From NCBI RefSeq assembly GCF_029428675.1, contig NZ_JAJNEL010000001.1, forward strand, positions 620,001 to 684,000: a DNA stretch of 64,000 nt. Direction: 5' to 3'. Shown here one piece after another: positions 17,424 through 26,940 of this stretch. Positions within the stretch are counted from its first letter, which is position 1. Every line of letters starts with the position of its first letter. Below the pieces are notes generated by a model. The model was not told the origin of the DNA. It did no database searches and saw only the letters and a list, made by a program, of their open reading frames with translations. The translations under genes and the position numbers were made by a program. This DNA is from Streptomyces sp. JH14 (GTDB taxonomy: Bacteria; Actinomycetota; Actinomycetes; Streptomycetales; Streptomycetaceae).

Positions 17424-19109
17424 ATGTCAGACACTTCACACAGCCCGCTGCCCCGCCAGGTCGCCGACGCCTATGTCGACGCATTCATCGAACTCGATCC
17501 GATCGCGGGCACTTATCTCGGTGTCACGGAATGCTCGCGCCGCCTCCCCGATTTCTCCCCCGCCGGCCAGGAAGCCCTTGCCGAGCTCGCCCGCACCACT
17601 CTCGTGAAGCTCGACGCGGCCGAGCAGCTGCCGGGGGCGGACACGGACGCCGAGCGCCGCTGCGGCCGCCTGCTGCGCGAACGCCTGACTGCGGAACTCG
17701 CCGTCCACGAGGCCGACGAGAGCCTGCGCACCGTCTCCAATCTGCACTCACCGGCGCACGCCGTCCGTGAGGTGCTGACGGTGACGCCGGCCGAGACCGA
17801 GGACGACTGGGCGGCCGTCGTGGAGCGGCTGCAGGCGGTCCCCGCGGCCCTTGAGGGGTACCGTGCCTCGCTCGCACTGGGTCTGGACCGCAAGCTCTAC
17901 GGCGGTCCGCGAGCCACGGCCACCTTCATCGACCAGCTGTCCGAGTGGATCGGGGACGACGGGACGGGGTTCTTCGAGAGCTTCGTCGCTCCCGGCCCGG
18001 ACGCGCTGCGCGCCGATCTGGACGAAGCCGCCCGGCAGGCCACGGAGTCCATGGTGGCGCTGCGCGACTGGATGCGCGACGTGTACGCCCCGGCGGTCGA
18101 GGGCGCGCCCGACACGGTGGGCCGTGAGCGTTACGCCCGCTGGTCACGCTATTTCAACGGCACCGATCTCGATCTCGACGAGGCCTACGCGTACGGCTGG
18201 TCCGAATACCACCGGCTGCTCGGCGAGATGAAGGCCGAGGCAGAGAAGGTGCTGCCGGGCGCCGGCCCCTGGGAGGCACTGGCCCATCTCGATGTGCACG
18301 GACAGCACATCGAGGGTGTCGACGAGGTCCAGACCTGGCTGCAGGCGCTGATGGACGAGGCGATCGAGGCGCTCGACGGTACGCACTTCGAACTCGCCGA
18401 GCGGGTACGGAAGGTGGAGTCCCGGATCGCACCGCCCGGCGGCGCCGCGGCTCCGTACTACACGGGTCCGTCCGAGGACTTCTCGCGTCCCGGCCGCACC
18501 TGGCTGCCCACCATGGGCGAGACCCGGTTCCCGGTGTACGACCTGGTCTCCACCTGGTACCACGAGGGTGTGCCCGGCCACCACCTGCAGATCGCGCAGT
18601 GGACGCATGTCGCCGAGAGTCTCTCCCGCTACCAGGCGTCGATCGGCATGGTCAGCGCCAACGCCGAGGGCTGGGCCCTGTACGCGGAACGGCTGATGGA
18701 CGAGCTGGGCTTCCTGCCCGACGCCGAGCGCCGTCTCGGCTATCTGGACGCGCAGATGATGCGCGCCTGCCGGGTGATCGTGGACATCGGCATGCACGCG
18801 GAGATGGAGATCCCCGCGGACTCCCCGTTCCACCCCGGCGAGCGGTGGACGCCCGAGCTGGCCCAGGAGTTCTTCGGCAGCCACAGTGGCCGGCCCGCGG
18901 AGTTCGTGGAGAGCGAGCTGACCCGCTATCTGTCCATGCCGGGCCAGGCCATCGGCTACAAGCTGGGCGAGCGCGCCTGGCTGCTCGGCCGGGAGAACGC
19001 CCGCAAGGCGCACGGCGATGCGTTCGACGCCAAGGCCTGGCACATGGCCGCCCTGTCGCAGGGGTCGCTGGGTCTGGACGATCTGGTCGACGAGCTGTCG
19101 AAGCTCTGA
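17424..19109 (+). CDS. DUF885 family zinc-metallopeptidase-like protein
   Basis: Soluble protein of 561 residues with no signal peptide. The DUF885 hallmark is HEGVPGHHLQ (about 379-388), a zinc-binding HExxxGHH-type motif, followed by EGWALYAERLMDELGF, which supplies the downstream Glu ligand. The family is usually annotated as a predicted peptidase of the M2/M3-like metallo fold; the substrate is unknown. ATG 17424 gives the usual N terminus PRQVADAYVDAFIELDPI; an in-frame upstream extension has no family character. It stands alone, followed by a strong long hairpin. Confidence 0.85.
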   Translation: MSDTSHSPLPRQVADAYVDAFIELDPIAGTYLGVTECSRRLPDFSPAGQEALAELARTTLVKLDAAEQLPGADTDAERRCGRLLRERLTAELAVHEADESLRTVSNLHSPAHAVREVLTVTPAETEDDWAAVVERLQAVPAALEGYRASLALGLDRKLYGGPRATATFIDQLSEWIGDDGTGFFESFVAPGPDALRADLDEAARQATESMVALRDWMRDVYAPAVEGAPDTVGRERYARWSRYFNGTDLDLDEAYAYGWSEYHRLLGEMKAEAEKVLPGAGPWEALAHLDVHGQHIEGVDEVQTWLQALMDEAIEALDGTHFELAERVRKVESRIAPPGGAAAPYYTGPSEDFSRPGRTWLPTMGETRFPVYDLVSTWYHEGVPGHHLQIAQWTHVAESLSRYQASIGMVSANAEGWALYAERLMDELGFLPDAERRLGYLDAQMMRACRVIVDIGMHAEMEIPADSPFHPGERWTPELAQEFFGSHSGRPAEFVESELTRYLSMPGQAIGYKLGERAWLLGRENARKAHGDAFDAKAWHMAALSQGSLGLDDLVDELSKL

Positions 19110-19124
19110 CCCCGGACAGCACTC

Positions 19125-19177
19125 GGCCGCCGTCGGCCTGCCCCGGCCCTGCGCCATGGGCCCGGCCGACGGCGGCC
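19125..19177. terminator. Long nested hairpin terminator
   Basis: A perfect 14-bp inverted repeat (19125-19138 with 19164-19177) encloses a second hairpin, GGCCC (19145-19149) with GGGCC (19158-19162). It lies between the convergent DUF885 and rhodanese genes and should stop transcription from both directions. Confidence 0.8.
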
Positions 19178-19280
19178 ACCCGCATCCGCTCTCTCCGGTG
19201 AGAGTCCGGTGAACCGGCCGCGGGGCGTTCGCCCGGGTGGAGCGGACTCGGGACCGTACCGATACCGGGACTCCCGCCGT

Positions 19281-19769
19281 TCAGCAGCCGCATGCATCGG
19301 AGCCGACCGGCGCGGTGAGCGGGTCGGCGGTGAACCGCTCGCGCCCCTCCCAGGTCTCGAACTCGAAGCCCTCGCGCGCCCAGTACTCGAACCCGCCGAG
19401 CATCTCCTTGACCTGATAGCCCAGTTCGGCGAGAGCCAGCGCGGCGCGGGTGCCGCCGTTGCAGCCGGGGCCCCAGCAGTACGTGACGACGGGCACGGCC
19501 GGGTCCAGGAGGTCCCGGGCCTGCTCGGCGATGAGGGCGGTGGGCAGGTGGACGGCGCCGGGGACGTGCCCCTGGTCCCAGGCGGCGGTGGACCGGGAGT
19601 CGAGGACCACGAAGCCGGGGTCACCCTCGGCGGCGAGTGCGGCGGCGACGTCGGAGACATCGGCGTGGAAGGCGAGCGAGGCGCCGAAGTAGGCGGCGGC
19701 CGCGGCCGGGGAGGCCGGCGGAACGCGCAGGACGGGGTTACCGGCGGATGCGGTGAGCTGCGAAGTCAT
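19281..19769 (-). CDS. Rhodanese-domain protein
   Basis: Single-domain rhodanese of 162 residues. The CH2A-type motif VVLDSRSTAAWDQGHVPGAVHL (about 54-75) precedes the active-site loop YCWGPGCNGGTRAA with candidate catalytic Cys98; Cys103 in the same loop is unusual and could form a disulfide with it. The C terminus ends DACGC, adding two more cysteines. Known function: transfer of sulfane sulfur or sulfide detoxification; the extra cysteines suggest redox control (inference). ATG 19769; it is divergent from an Lrp-type regulator that may control it. Confidence 0.87.
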   Translation of the reverse strand: MTSQLTASAGNPVLRVPPASPAAAAAYFGASLAFHADVSDVAAALAAEGDPGFVVLDSRSTAAWDQGHVPGAVHLPTALIAEQARDLLDPAVPVVTYCWGPGCNGGTRAALALAELGYQVKEMLGGFEYWAREGFEFETWEGRERFTADPLTAPVGSDACGC

Positions 19770-19862
19770 GACCGAAAATCTACGGCCGGTGCCCCGGTGC
19801 CGGAAGGCATGATCCTCGGCACTCCGCTTGAACCTCCGGGGATTTCCCTGTTCTCTGAGCGT

Positions 19863-20309
19863 GTGACCGACTATTCCCCGGACGCCACTGACTGGCGCAT
19901 CCTCGACGTCCTGCAACGCGAGGGAAGAGCCACCTTCGCCGAACTGGCACGCGCCGTCGCCATGTCACCGAGCGCGGTGACGGAGCGGGTGCGCCGCCTG
20001 GAGGATGCGGGCGTCATCAGTGGTTACGCCGCCGTGGTGGACCCGGAGCGGCTCGGGCTGCCGATTCTCGCCCTCGTGCGGCTCCGCTATCCGAACGGCA
20101 ACTACAAGCCGTTCCACGATCTCCTCGACACCACGCCCGAGATCGTGGAAGCCCACCATGTCACCGGCGACGACTGTTTCGTCCTGAAGGTCACCGCGCG
20201 CTCGATGAGCCACCTGGAAGCGGTGTCGGGAAAGATCGGCGCGCTCGGCTCCGTCACCACCAGCGTCGTCTACTCCTCGCCCCTGCCCCGGCGGGCCATC
20301 AGCCGCTGA
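19863..20309 (+). CDS. Lrp/AsnC family regulator
   Basis: Second feast/famine regulator in the window, 148 residues, with helix-turn-helix WRILDVLQREGRATFAELAR (about 9-55) and a RAM domain carrying TGDDCFVLKVTARSMSHLE. GTG 19863 gives VTDYSPDATDWRILDV, the normal family start; an ATG at 19809 would add 18 residues but its Shine-Dalgarno is too close. It is divergent from the rhodanese gene and ends 11 bases inside the convergent sbcC gene. Probable role: control of the rhodanese or of an amino-acid pathway (inference). Confidence 0.87.
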   Translation: MTDYSPDATDWRILDVLQREGRATFAELARAVAMSPSAVTERVRRLEDAGVISGYAAVVDPERLGLPILALVRLRYPNGNYKPFHDLLDTTPEIVEAHHVTGDDCFVLKVTARSMSHLEAVSGKIGALGSVTTSVVYSSPLPRRAISR

Positions 20310-23300
20310 CCCCGCCGCCGACGCGGTGCTGCACCGCTGATCCGTGCCGTTCCTTGACCACTTCGAGCTGGGCGGGAATCCTGCGGCGCAGATCGCCGAC
20401 GTGGCTGACGATGCCGACGCTGCGGTCCCGCTCGCGCAACGAGTCCAGTACGTCGAGCACCTCGTCCAGGGTCTGGTCGTCCAGGCTGCCGAAGCCCTCG
20501 TCGATGAAGAGCGTGTCCAGCCGGACCCCGCCCGCTTCATCGGTGACGACATCGGCCAGGCCGAGCGCCAGGGCGAGCGACGCGAAGAACGTCTCGCCGC
20601 CGGAGAGTGTCGCCGTGTCCCGCTCGCGGCCGGTCCAGGCGTCGACGACATGCAGCCCGAGGCCTGCGCGGCGGCCTCCGGTGCGCGCGTCGGAGTGGAC
20701 CAGCGTGTAGCGGCCCGACGACATCCGCTGCAGCCGCGCGGTGGCGGCCGCCGCGACCTGTTCGAGCCGGGCGGCGAGCACATACGACTCCAGCCGCATC
20801 TTGCGTTCGTTGTCGGCCGATGTGCCGGCGGTGAGCCCGGCGAGCCGTGCGACGCGGTCGTACTCCTCACGCAGTGGGCCCAGCCTGCGCACTTCGTCCG
20901 CCGCGCGGCGCGACAGCCTGCCCAGTTCGGTGCAGCGCTCGCGGGCGGCGGCCAGCGCGGCCGCGGCGTCCCTGAGCTGTCGCCCGGCGGCGTCGTACGC
21001 GGCCTGCGCCGCGTCGGGAGCCGCCTGCGGGCGTTCGGCGGCGGCCCGGGTCCCGGTTTCCGCGAGCCGGTCGGCGACGGCGGCGGCCTCGGCCTGCCAG
21101 GCATCGATCAGGTGCTGGAGTTCGCGCTGCTCGGAAGCGGTCAGCAGGGTCGCCGCGGCGGCCTGCGGGGTGTCGAACCCGGCCCGGAACGCAGCGTCGG
21201 CGAGCCGGCCGTCCGCCTCCTTGCGCCGCTGCGCCGCCTCTTCCTCGGCGCGCACCGCCTCGGCGGCGTCGGCGAGCAGGGCGACCCGGCGCTCCAGCAG
21301 GGCCGCATGCGCGGCGACGCTGTCCGACTCACCGCGGGCGGACACCAACTCGGCTTCCAAGTTGGACTGTTCGCGGTCGAGCCCCTCACGTCGCGAAGTC
21401 CGCGCAGCGGCGCGGCGCTCGGCCGACTGCCGCCCTTCGAGCCGCTCGCCCTGTTCCCGTTCGGCGGCTGCGAGAGCCTCGCGCGCGGCGTGCATACCGG
21501 CAGCGGTGCGGTGCGCCCGGGCGTGCTCGGTGGCCAACCCGGCGACCCGGGCTTCGAGTTCGGCGACGGTCGGGTCGGAATCCGGTGACGTGGCGACGTC
21601 GGCCTGCTCGCCGGCGACGTCCGGCCCCGGCACCGGCGGTACCCATCGCGCCGCAGACCGTGCCGCAGCGTGCTTCTCGCGCACGACCCCGAGCTCCCGA
21701 TCCGCTTCCGTACGGGCTTGTTCGGCCCGCCGGTAGGCATCGAGAGCCGTCTCCTCGGTGGCCCGGTCGACGTGCCCGTCGCCCGCGCGGGCCGGACTCG
21801 GGTGCTCGCCCGACCCGCACACCTTGCAGGCCTCGCCGTCGACCAGCTGCGCCGCAAGCTCGGCGGCGATGTCGCGCAGCCGTCGTTCGCGCAGCTCCAG
21901 CCACCTCTCGTGGGCGCCGAGGGCGTGCTCGCGAGCCGCGGCCAGCCGGTCCGCGGCGGCGTCCGCCTCGGCCGCGAGCGCATCGCGGATCCGGGCCGCG
22001 TCCAGCCGTCGGCGGGCCGGTTCCAGCTGTCCCGCCAGCTGTTCGGCACGGGTCGCGGACTCCTGTGCCGCTTCGATGCCTTCCTGCAGTCCGCGGCGGG
22101 TGGAGTCCCAGCCGGCGAGCCAGCTCTCCGCTTCCTGGATCAGCTCGTCATCAGCCCGGGCCTGCCGCTCCAGTGCGGCCCGCTCGGTGTCGATCTCCGT
22201 GCTGCGCCGTTCGGCCCGACGCGCGGCGTCGAGCCCGCCCAACTCCTGTCGGAGCCTGCGCTCCAGGGTCGCCAACTGGTCCGCACCGGCGTCGACAAGG
22301 TCGGCTGGAAGCTGGACGCGGGCCCGCTCACGGGCCACGCAGGCGATGCGGTGGTTCCGTTCGGCCTCGTTGCGCAACTCCAGTGCGGGGGCGACGAGTT
22401 CCGCTTTGCGGGCGCGAGCGAGCCGCTCGTGGTGCCGGTCCCGGTCGGGGCGGCGTGCTTCCAGTTCGGTGGCGCGGCGCCGCGTCTCCTCGTACCGCTG
22501 CTGGAGTCCGGCGAGTCCGCGCTCCGAGTCGAGCGCCTCATGGGCCGCCGTCTGCCGGCTCTCGGCGGTGGACAGGACGGACTCCGCGATGCAGAGCCGT
22601 TCCCGGGCGCTGCTGCGGGCAACCGCGGCCCACTCGAGTACGGCCTCGGCCAGCCCGGGCTCGCCGGGCTGGGCGTCCGGCAGAGGCAGCTCCCCGGCCG
22701 CCGGTCCGGCGGCCTGCGCGATCCGCTGGGCGATGGCGAGTATCTGTTCGTCCCCGGCCCTGACCTGCGTTTCGGCGGTACGGCGCAGTTCGGTGAGGCG
22801 TTCCTCGACAGCCGCGAAGCGGCGGGTGTCGAAGAGTCTGCCGAGCAGTTTGCCGCGCGCTTCGGCATCGGCGCGCAGAAAGCGCGCGAAGTCGCCCTGC
22901 GGCAGCAGCACCACCTGGCAGAACTGGTCACGGCTCATTCCAAGGAGCTGGGTGATCTCCTCGCCGATCTCCTGATGCGACCGGCTGAGCGCCTGCCAGC
23001 CGTGCTCGGGGTCGTACTCGCGCAGCCAGCTCTGGGCCTTCTCGGTGGTGAAACCGGCGCCCTTCCTCTTGGGCCGCGGCTGGGCGGGGCGCCGGGTGAT
23101 CTCCAGGCGCCGTCCGCCGACGGTGAGGTCCAGCCGCACTTCGGTGGGGAGGCCGGCCGGGGCGTGGTCGCTGCGCAACGAGGTTCCGGGACTCTGGCGG
23201 GCGCCGGGCACCGCACCGTAGAGCCCGTAGCAGACCGCGTCGAGGACGGATGTCTTACCGGCCCCGGTGGGACCGTGCAGGAGGAAGAGCCCGGCAGCGG

Positions 23301-23376
23301 AGAGCGCGTCGAAGTCGACGTCCTGGGTGGCGCCGAACGGGCCGAAGGCGGTGAGGGTGAGTCCGTGGAGTCTCAA
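20299..23376 (-). CDS. sbcC: Exonuclease SbcCD ATPase subunit SbcC
   Basis: Rad50-like ATPase that, with SbcD, processes double-strand ends and hairpins. The 1025-residue protein has Walker A GPTGAGKTS (35-43), long Arg/Glu/Ala-rich coiled coils (about 170-480 and 560-850), a central zinc hook CKVC (in EACKVCGSGEH), signature LSGGETFFASLALALGLA and Walker B LDTLFIDEGFGSLDD. The start is TTG 23376, preceded by GAGGTG; it overlaps the sbcD stop (TTGA), so translation is coupled. The long upstream in-frame extension reads through sbcD in another frame and is rejected. Length is normal for actinobacterial SbcC. Confidence 0.93.
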   Translation of the reverse strand: MRLHGLTLTAFGPFGATQDVDFDALSAAGLFLLHGPTGAGKTSVLDAVCYGLYGAVPGARQSPGTSLRSDHAPAGLPTEVRLDLTVGGRRLEITRRPAQPRPKRKGAGFTTEKAQSWLREYDPEHGWQALSRSHQEIGEEITQLLGMSRDQFCQVVLLPQGDFARFLRADAEARGKLLGRLFDTRRFAAVEERLTELRRTAETQVRAGDEQILAIAQRIAQAAGPAAGELPLPDAQPGEPGLAEAVLEWAAVARSSARERLCIAESVLSTAESRQTAAHEALDSERGLAGLQQRYEETRRRATELEARRPDRDRHHERLARARKAELVAPALELRNEAERNHRIACVARERARVQLPADLVDAGADQLATLERRLRQELGGLDAARRAERRSTEIDTERAALERQARADDELIQEAESWLAGWDSTRRGLQEGIEAAQESATRAEQLAGQLEPARRRLDAARIRDALAAEADAAADRLAAAREHALGAHERWLELRERRLRDIAAELAAQLVDGEACKVCGSGEHPSPARAGDGHVDRATEETALDAYRRAEQARTEADRELGVVREKHAAARSAARWVPPVPGPDVAGEQADVATSPDSDPTVAELEARVAGLATEHARAHRTAAGMHAAREALAAAEREQGERLEGRQSAERRAAARTSRREGLDREQSNLEAELVSARGESDSVAAHAALLERRVALLADAAEAVRAEEEAAQRRKEADGRLADAAFRAGFDTPQAAAATLLTASEQRELQHLIDAWQAEAAAVADRLAETGTRAAAERPQAAPDAAQAAYDAAGRQLRDAAAALAAARERCTELGRLSRRAADEVRRLGPLREEYDRVARLAGLTAGTSADNERKMRLESYVLAARLEQVAAAATARLQRMSSGRYTLVHSDARTGGRRAGLGLHVVDAWTGRERDTATLSGGETFFASLALALGLADVVTDEAGGVRLDTLFIDEGFGSLDDQTLDEVLDVLDSLRERDRSVGIVSHVGDLRRRIPAQLEVVKERHGSAVQHRVGGGVSG

Positions 23377-24539
23377 CGGTTCACCTCGTGCACGGCGTCG
23401 TCCACCCGTACGTGTTCGAACGCACCGCGCAGCACTGTGCGCTCCCGTTCGTCCGCGCCGTTTCCGCCCCGGACATGCGCCACGAAGTCCTCCGCGATCT
23501 GCTGGTCGTCGCGCCCTCTCAGGCGCTGTGCGTACGAAGCGAGCGGATCCTCGGCCGTCCGCTCGGGTTCGAAGACGAGACTCAGGGTGTGCGGGAACCT
23601 GTCCGTCAGGCGGGCCATCGGCTCGGCCGGACGGACGGGGTCGGTGAGGGTGGCCTCCACCCACGCCTCCTCGTGGCGGGTCAGCGCCGGGTCGTCGAGA
23701 AGCGCGTCGAGGCGGCCGCGGAGGCGGGCCAGCGGCCGGGGTACCGGGCAGTCGATCCGCTCGGCGGCGATCGTGCCCGTGGCGTCGAGGTCGATCAGCC
23801 ACATGGTCTTGCGGTGGGCGGCCTCGGAGAAGGAGTAGGCGAGGGGGGAGCCGGAGTAGCGCACCCGCTCGGTGACGGCCTGGCAGCCGTGCAGGTGTCC
23901 GAGCGCCGTGTAGTCGACGCCTGCGAAGACTCCGGCGGGGACGGCGGCCACACCGCCGATGGTGATGTCGCGCTCACTGTCGCTGGGCTCACCGCCGGCG
24001 ACGAAGGCGTGGGCGAGCACGACGGAGCGGGTGGAGTCCGGCCGGGTCGCGAGGTCGGCGCGGACGCGGTCCATGGCAGCGGTCAGCACGGCCTCGTGTC
24101 CGGCCCGCTCCGCCTTGAACACGTCCTTGACGAGAGCCGGTTCCAGATACGGCAGACCGTAGAACGCGACGTCGCCGTGGTCGTCCCGCAGGACGACGGG
24201 GGTGGCGCACTGCGCGGGGTCGGTCCGCAGATGGATGCCCGCCCGGCCCATCAGCCCGGCACCGACGCCGAGCCTGCGGGCCGAGTCATGGTTTCCGGAG
24301 ATCATCACCGTGGGTACGCCGGCTGCGGCGAGACGGTGCAGGGCCCGGTCGAAGAGCTCGACGGCGGACAGCGGGGGTACGGCCCTGTCGTACACATCAC
24401 CCGCCACCACGACGGCATCGACCTCGCGGGCGCGCGCCGTCGCCACCAGATGGTCGAGGAAGGCGGCCTGGGCGTCGAACAGGGAGACCCGGTGGAACGA
24501 TCGCCCCAAGTGCCAGTCCGATGTGTGCAAAATCCTCAA
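23373..24539 (-). CDS. sbcD: Exonuclease SbcCD nuclease subunit SbcD
   Basis: Mre11-like Mn-dependent nuclease, 388 residues, partner of SbcC. Metallophosphoesterase motifs in order: HTSDWHLGRSF at the N terminus, VVAGDVYDRAVPP, ISGNHDSARRL, HAFVAG and ALGHLHG. The start TTG 24539 (LRILHTSDWHLG) has GGAG seven bases upstream; an in-frame ATG 138 bases earlier would add an arginine- and proline-rich N terminus not found in the family. It is first in a two-gene operon with sbcC. I found no SOS box (GAAC-N4-GTTC) in the 385 bases upstream. Confidence 0.92.
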   Translation of the reverse strand: MRILHTSDWHLGRSFHRVSLFDAQAAFLDHLVATARAREVDAVVVAGDVYDRAVPPLSAVELFDRALHRLAAAGVPTVMISGNHDSARRLGVGAGLMGRAGIHLRTDPAQCATPVVLRDDHGDVAFYGLPYLEPALVKDVFKAERAGHEAVLTAAMDRVRADLATRPDSTRSVVLAHAFVAGGEPSDSERDITIGGVAAVPAGVFAGVDYTALGHLHGCQAVTERVRYSGSPLAYSFSEAAHRKTMWLIDLDATGTIAAERIDCPVPRPLARLRGRLDALLDDPALTRHEEAWVEATLTDPVRPAEPMARLTDRFPHTLSLVFEPERTAEDPLASYAQRLRGRDDQQIAEDFVAHVRGGNGADERERTVLRGAFEHVRVDDAVHEVNR

Positions 24540-24924
24540 GAGCTGGCTCCGACCTGCATGTTTCTCTTCCTTCGTGCCCAGCACCCGCACCGGCGGTGCA
24601 CCGGAGCCGCACCGCACCGGCACGGGTCCGCACGGTGCACCGACCACGCTAACGCCGGTGAGCCCCTGTTCTCCCACGAACCTGTTTCCTCACCCCGCAC
24701 AGTCTCCCATCACGGACCACCGCCCCCGACGGGCTCAGGGAAAGAAGTGCGGGCCACCCCGCGTTCCGGCGCAGGCTGCGACGAGCAGCCCCGAGTACCC
24801 GGGCAACGGGGCCGGCAGCCGGACCCCGGCGACTCCGCCGCGGGACCGCGCCCGGCCGGCCAGGTGGGCCGCGGCAGCGCGCGGTTCACCTCGGACCGGC
24901 AAGCCTCCCCGTACGGATCGCCCG
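24540..24924. other. 385-base intergenic stretch upstream of sbcD
   Basis: No open frame here has actinobacterial family character or a convincing ribosome-binding site. It should hold the sbcDC promoter on the minus strand; TAGCGT (minus strand, near 24650) is a possible -10 but no -35 fits. Nothing else is recognised. Confidence 0.5.
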
Positions 24925-25551
24925 TCAGGCGTCGCCGTACGCCTCGCCGCCCAGCACCAGCAGCGCCTCACCCGCCGTCGCATCGGCCAGCCAGCCCCGG
25001 AAGCCCTCGACATCGGCGTCCGGCAGCCCGATCTCGATGATCACCGCTTCCGCGTACCGGACTTCGCGCACGGCCCGCCCGGTGGCGCGCAGATCGTTCT
25101 CCAGCTTGCCCGCCCGCTGGTGGTCCACGGTGATGGTGGCGAGCCGGAACCGCTGGCGGGTGATCGTGCCCAGTTCGTCGAGAGCCTCGCCGACGACCCC
25201 TCCGTACGCCCTGATCAGTCCCCCGGCACCGAGTTTCACGCCGCCGTAGTAGCGGGTGACGACGGCCACCACGTACCGCATCTCGCGGCGCATCAGCATC
25301 TGCAGCATGGGAACACCCGCGGTACCGCCGGGCTCGCCGTCGTCACTGGCCTTCTGCACGGATGCGTCGGCGCCGACGACGTACGCGAAGCAGTTGTGGG
25401 AGGCGGTCGGGTGTTCCCTGCGGATGCGTGCGACGAAGTCCTGCGCCTCCTGCTCGGTGGCGGCGGGCGCGAGCGCGCAGATGAAGCGCGATCGGTTGAT
25501 CTCGGTCTCGTGCACGCCCGCTCGGGCGACCGTCCGGTACTGCTCCTGCAT
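24925..25551 (-). CDS. YigZ/IMPACT family protein
   Basis: Cytoplasmic protein of 208 residues, the usual length. The N-terminal UPF0029/IMPACT domain shows the family block HNCFAYVVG, SDDGEPGGTAGVPML and VTRYYGGVKLGAGGLIRAYG, followed by a ferredoxin-like C-terminal domain (about 140-205). The family relates to eukaryotic IMPACT, a translation-stress regulator; the bacterial role is not settled. ATG 25551. Monocistronic and divergent from the CoA-binding protein gene. Confidence 0.92.
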   Translation of the reverse strand: MQEQYRTVARAGVHETEINRSRFICALAPAATEQEAQDFVARIRREHPTASHNCFAYVVGADASVQKASDDGEPGGTAGVPMLQMLMRREMRYVVAVVTRYYGGVKLGAGGLIRAYGGVVGEALDELGTITRQRFRLATITVDHQRAGKLENDLRATGRAVREVRYAEAVIIEIGLPDADVEGFRGWLADATAGEALLVLGGEAYGDA

Positions 25552-25610
25552 CCGGCCACCCTATGCGCACGGGCGGGAATGGTCCGCGGCCGCCGTCCGT
25601 TGTCCGGATC

Positions 25611-26036
25611 ATGTACGCAGACGCAGCAGAGACCGGGACCGAGACGATCCGCAGGATCCTTCAGGAGACCGGCGACACCTGGGCCGTGGTGGGACTGTCC
25701 GCCAACGAGTCGCGCGCGGCCTATCGCGTCGCCGCGGTCCTGCAGCGCTTCGGCAAGCGCGTCGTCCCGGTGCATCCCAAGGCGGAGCGGGTGCACGGCG
25801 AGAAGGGATACGCGTCACTGGCCGACATCCCGTTCCCGGTCGATGTCGTGGACGTCTTCGTCAACAGCGAACTCGCGGGCGCCGTCGCCGACGAGGCCGT
25901 CGCGATCGGGGCGAAGGCGGTCTGGTTCCAGCTGGGAGTGATCGACGAGGCCGCGTACGAACGCACGCGGGCGGCCGGACTCGACATGGTGATGGACCAT
26001 TGCCCGGCGATCGAAATACCCCTTCTGGAACGATAA
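25611..26036 (+). CDS. CoA-binding domain protein (YccU-like)
   Basis: Single Rossmann-like CoA_binding domain, 141 residues: TWAVVGLSANESRAAYRVA (about 21-39), the FGKRVVPVHP core, and KAVWFQLGVIDEAAYERTRAAGLDMVMDHCPAIE at the end, where the conserved Cys lies in the MDHCP motif. This family (COG1832) resembles the CoA-binding part of succinyl-CoA synthetase but lacks its catalytic domains; its function is unknown. ATG 25611 fits homologue lengths better than the ATG 48 bases upstream. It is divergent from yigZ. Confidence 0.88.
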   Translation: MYADAAETGTETIRRILQETGDTWAVVGLSANESRAAYRVAAVLQRFGKRVVPVHPKAERVHGEKGYASLADIPFPVDVVDVFVNSELAGAVADEAVAIGAKAVWFQLGVIDEAAYERTRAAGLDMVMDHCPAIEIPLLER

Positions 26037-26106
26037 GCGGCGTTCTGTTCCTCGGCCGAATGTGCGGGGTGTCACACACGGTGCTCCGCTGGGAGAATGC
26101 CTACTT

Positions 26107-26940
26107 GTGACTGTCACCGGTGCACCGCGCGCCAGGGGCGCGGGCCACTGCCGAAGCGGGCTCGCCGATCAGCTGGCCGGGCTCGGCCTGGAGCGGAACG
26201 GCGTACTCATGGTGCATGCGTCGATGCGCGCGGTGGGGACCGTGCGCGGCGGGGTCGCTGCCGTCATCGGCGCGCTGCGGGACGCGCTCGGTGAGGACGG
26301 CACCCTGGTCGTCCCCTCGTTCACACCGGAGAACTCCGACACGTCCCCGCACTATCTCGAACGGGTCCGGGGCCTCACCGACCGGGCCCGGAAGGAAGTG
26401 CGCGCAAGCATGCCGCCCTTCGACCCCGCGACGTCGGCCGCACCGTCGATGGGCCGTCTCTCGGAGGCTGTAAGGCTGACGTCGGGTGCAGCACGCAGCG
26501 GACACCCCCAGACATCGTTCACCGCGCTGGGTCCCCTGGCCGGGAAGCTCGTCGCGCACCACCGCCCCGACTGCCATCTCGGCGAGGACTCCCCACTGGC
26601 CGGCCTCTACGACGTACGGGCCCAAGTGCTGCTGCTGGGCACCGGGTTCGACACCTGCACCTCGTTCCACCTCGGCGAGTACCGCGTACCGGACCCGCCG
26701 CGCCGCACCTACCGCTGCGTGGTGACCACCGATGGCAGACGCCACTGGTGGGAGTACGAGGACGTCGCGCTGGACGACAGTGATTTCGCGGCGCTCGGAG
26801 CGGAGTTCGAGCGCGCGGACGACGGCGCGGCCGTACGCTCGGGCCCGGTCGGCTCGGCCACGGCCCGGCTCTTCCGTCTCACCGACGCGGTGGACTTCGC
26901 CGCGCGCAGCCTTCCCCGCCACCGGGCAGCGCGGCGGTAA
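26107..26940 (+). CDS. AAC(3)-family aminoglycoside N-acetyltransferase-like protein
   Basis: Acetyl-CoA-dependent transferase of the antibiotic_NAT fold, about 277 residues from GTG 26107 (ATG 26062 possible). Family blocks: MVHASMRAVGTVRGG, GTLVVPSFTPENS, SGHPQTSFTALGPLA and LLLGTGFDTCTSFHLGEY. Known members acetylate the 3-amino group of 2-deoxystreptamine aminoglycosides, but many chromosomal Streptomyces members have no proven resistance role and may act on other amines. The usual metal-/substrate-site HNT is changed to DTCTSFHLGE, as in many cryptic homologues. No cluster or mobile element is nearby, so it looks resident. Confidence 0.82.
   Translation: MTVTGAPRARGAGHCRSGLADQLAGLGLERNGVLMVHASMRAVGTVRGGVAAVIGALRDALGEDGTLVVPSFTPENSDTSPHYLERVRGLTDRARKEVRASMPPFDPATSAAPSMGRLSEAVRLTSGAARSGHPQTSFTALGPLAGKLVAHHRPDCHLGEDSPLAGLYDVRAQVLLLGTGFDTCTSFHLGEYRVPDPPRRTYRCVVTTDGRRHWWEYEDVALDDSDFAALGAEFERADDGAAVRSGPVGSATARLFRLTDAVDFAARSLPRHRAARR

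Noticed and set aside
21670..23838. Long plus-strand frame across sbcC and sbcD
   Set aside because: Antisense shadow of SbcC coiled-coil codons; no ribosome-binding site or domain.
24660..24690. Possible SOS (LexA) box before sbcD
   Set aside because: GAACCTGTTTC does not match GAAC-N4-GTTC; spacing is wrong.
26107..26940. Mobile aminoglycoside resistance gene
   Set aside because: AAC(3)-like, but no transposase, inverted repeats or composition change nearby; it looks like a resident gene.
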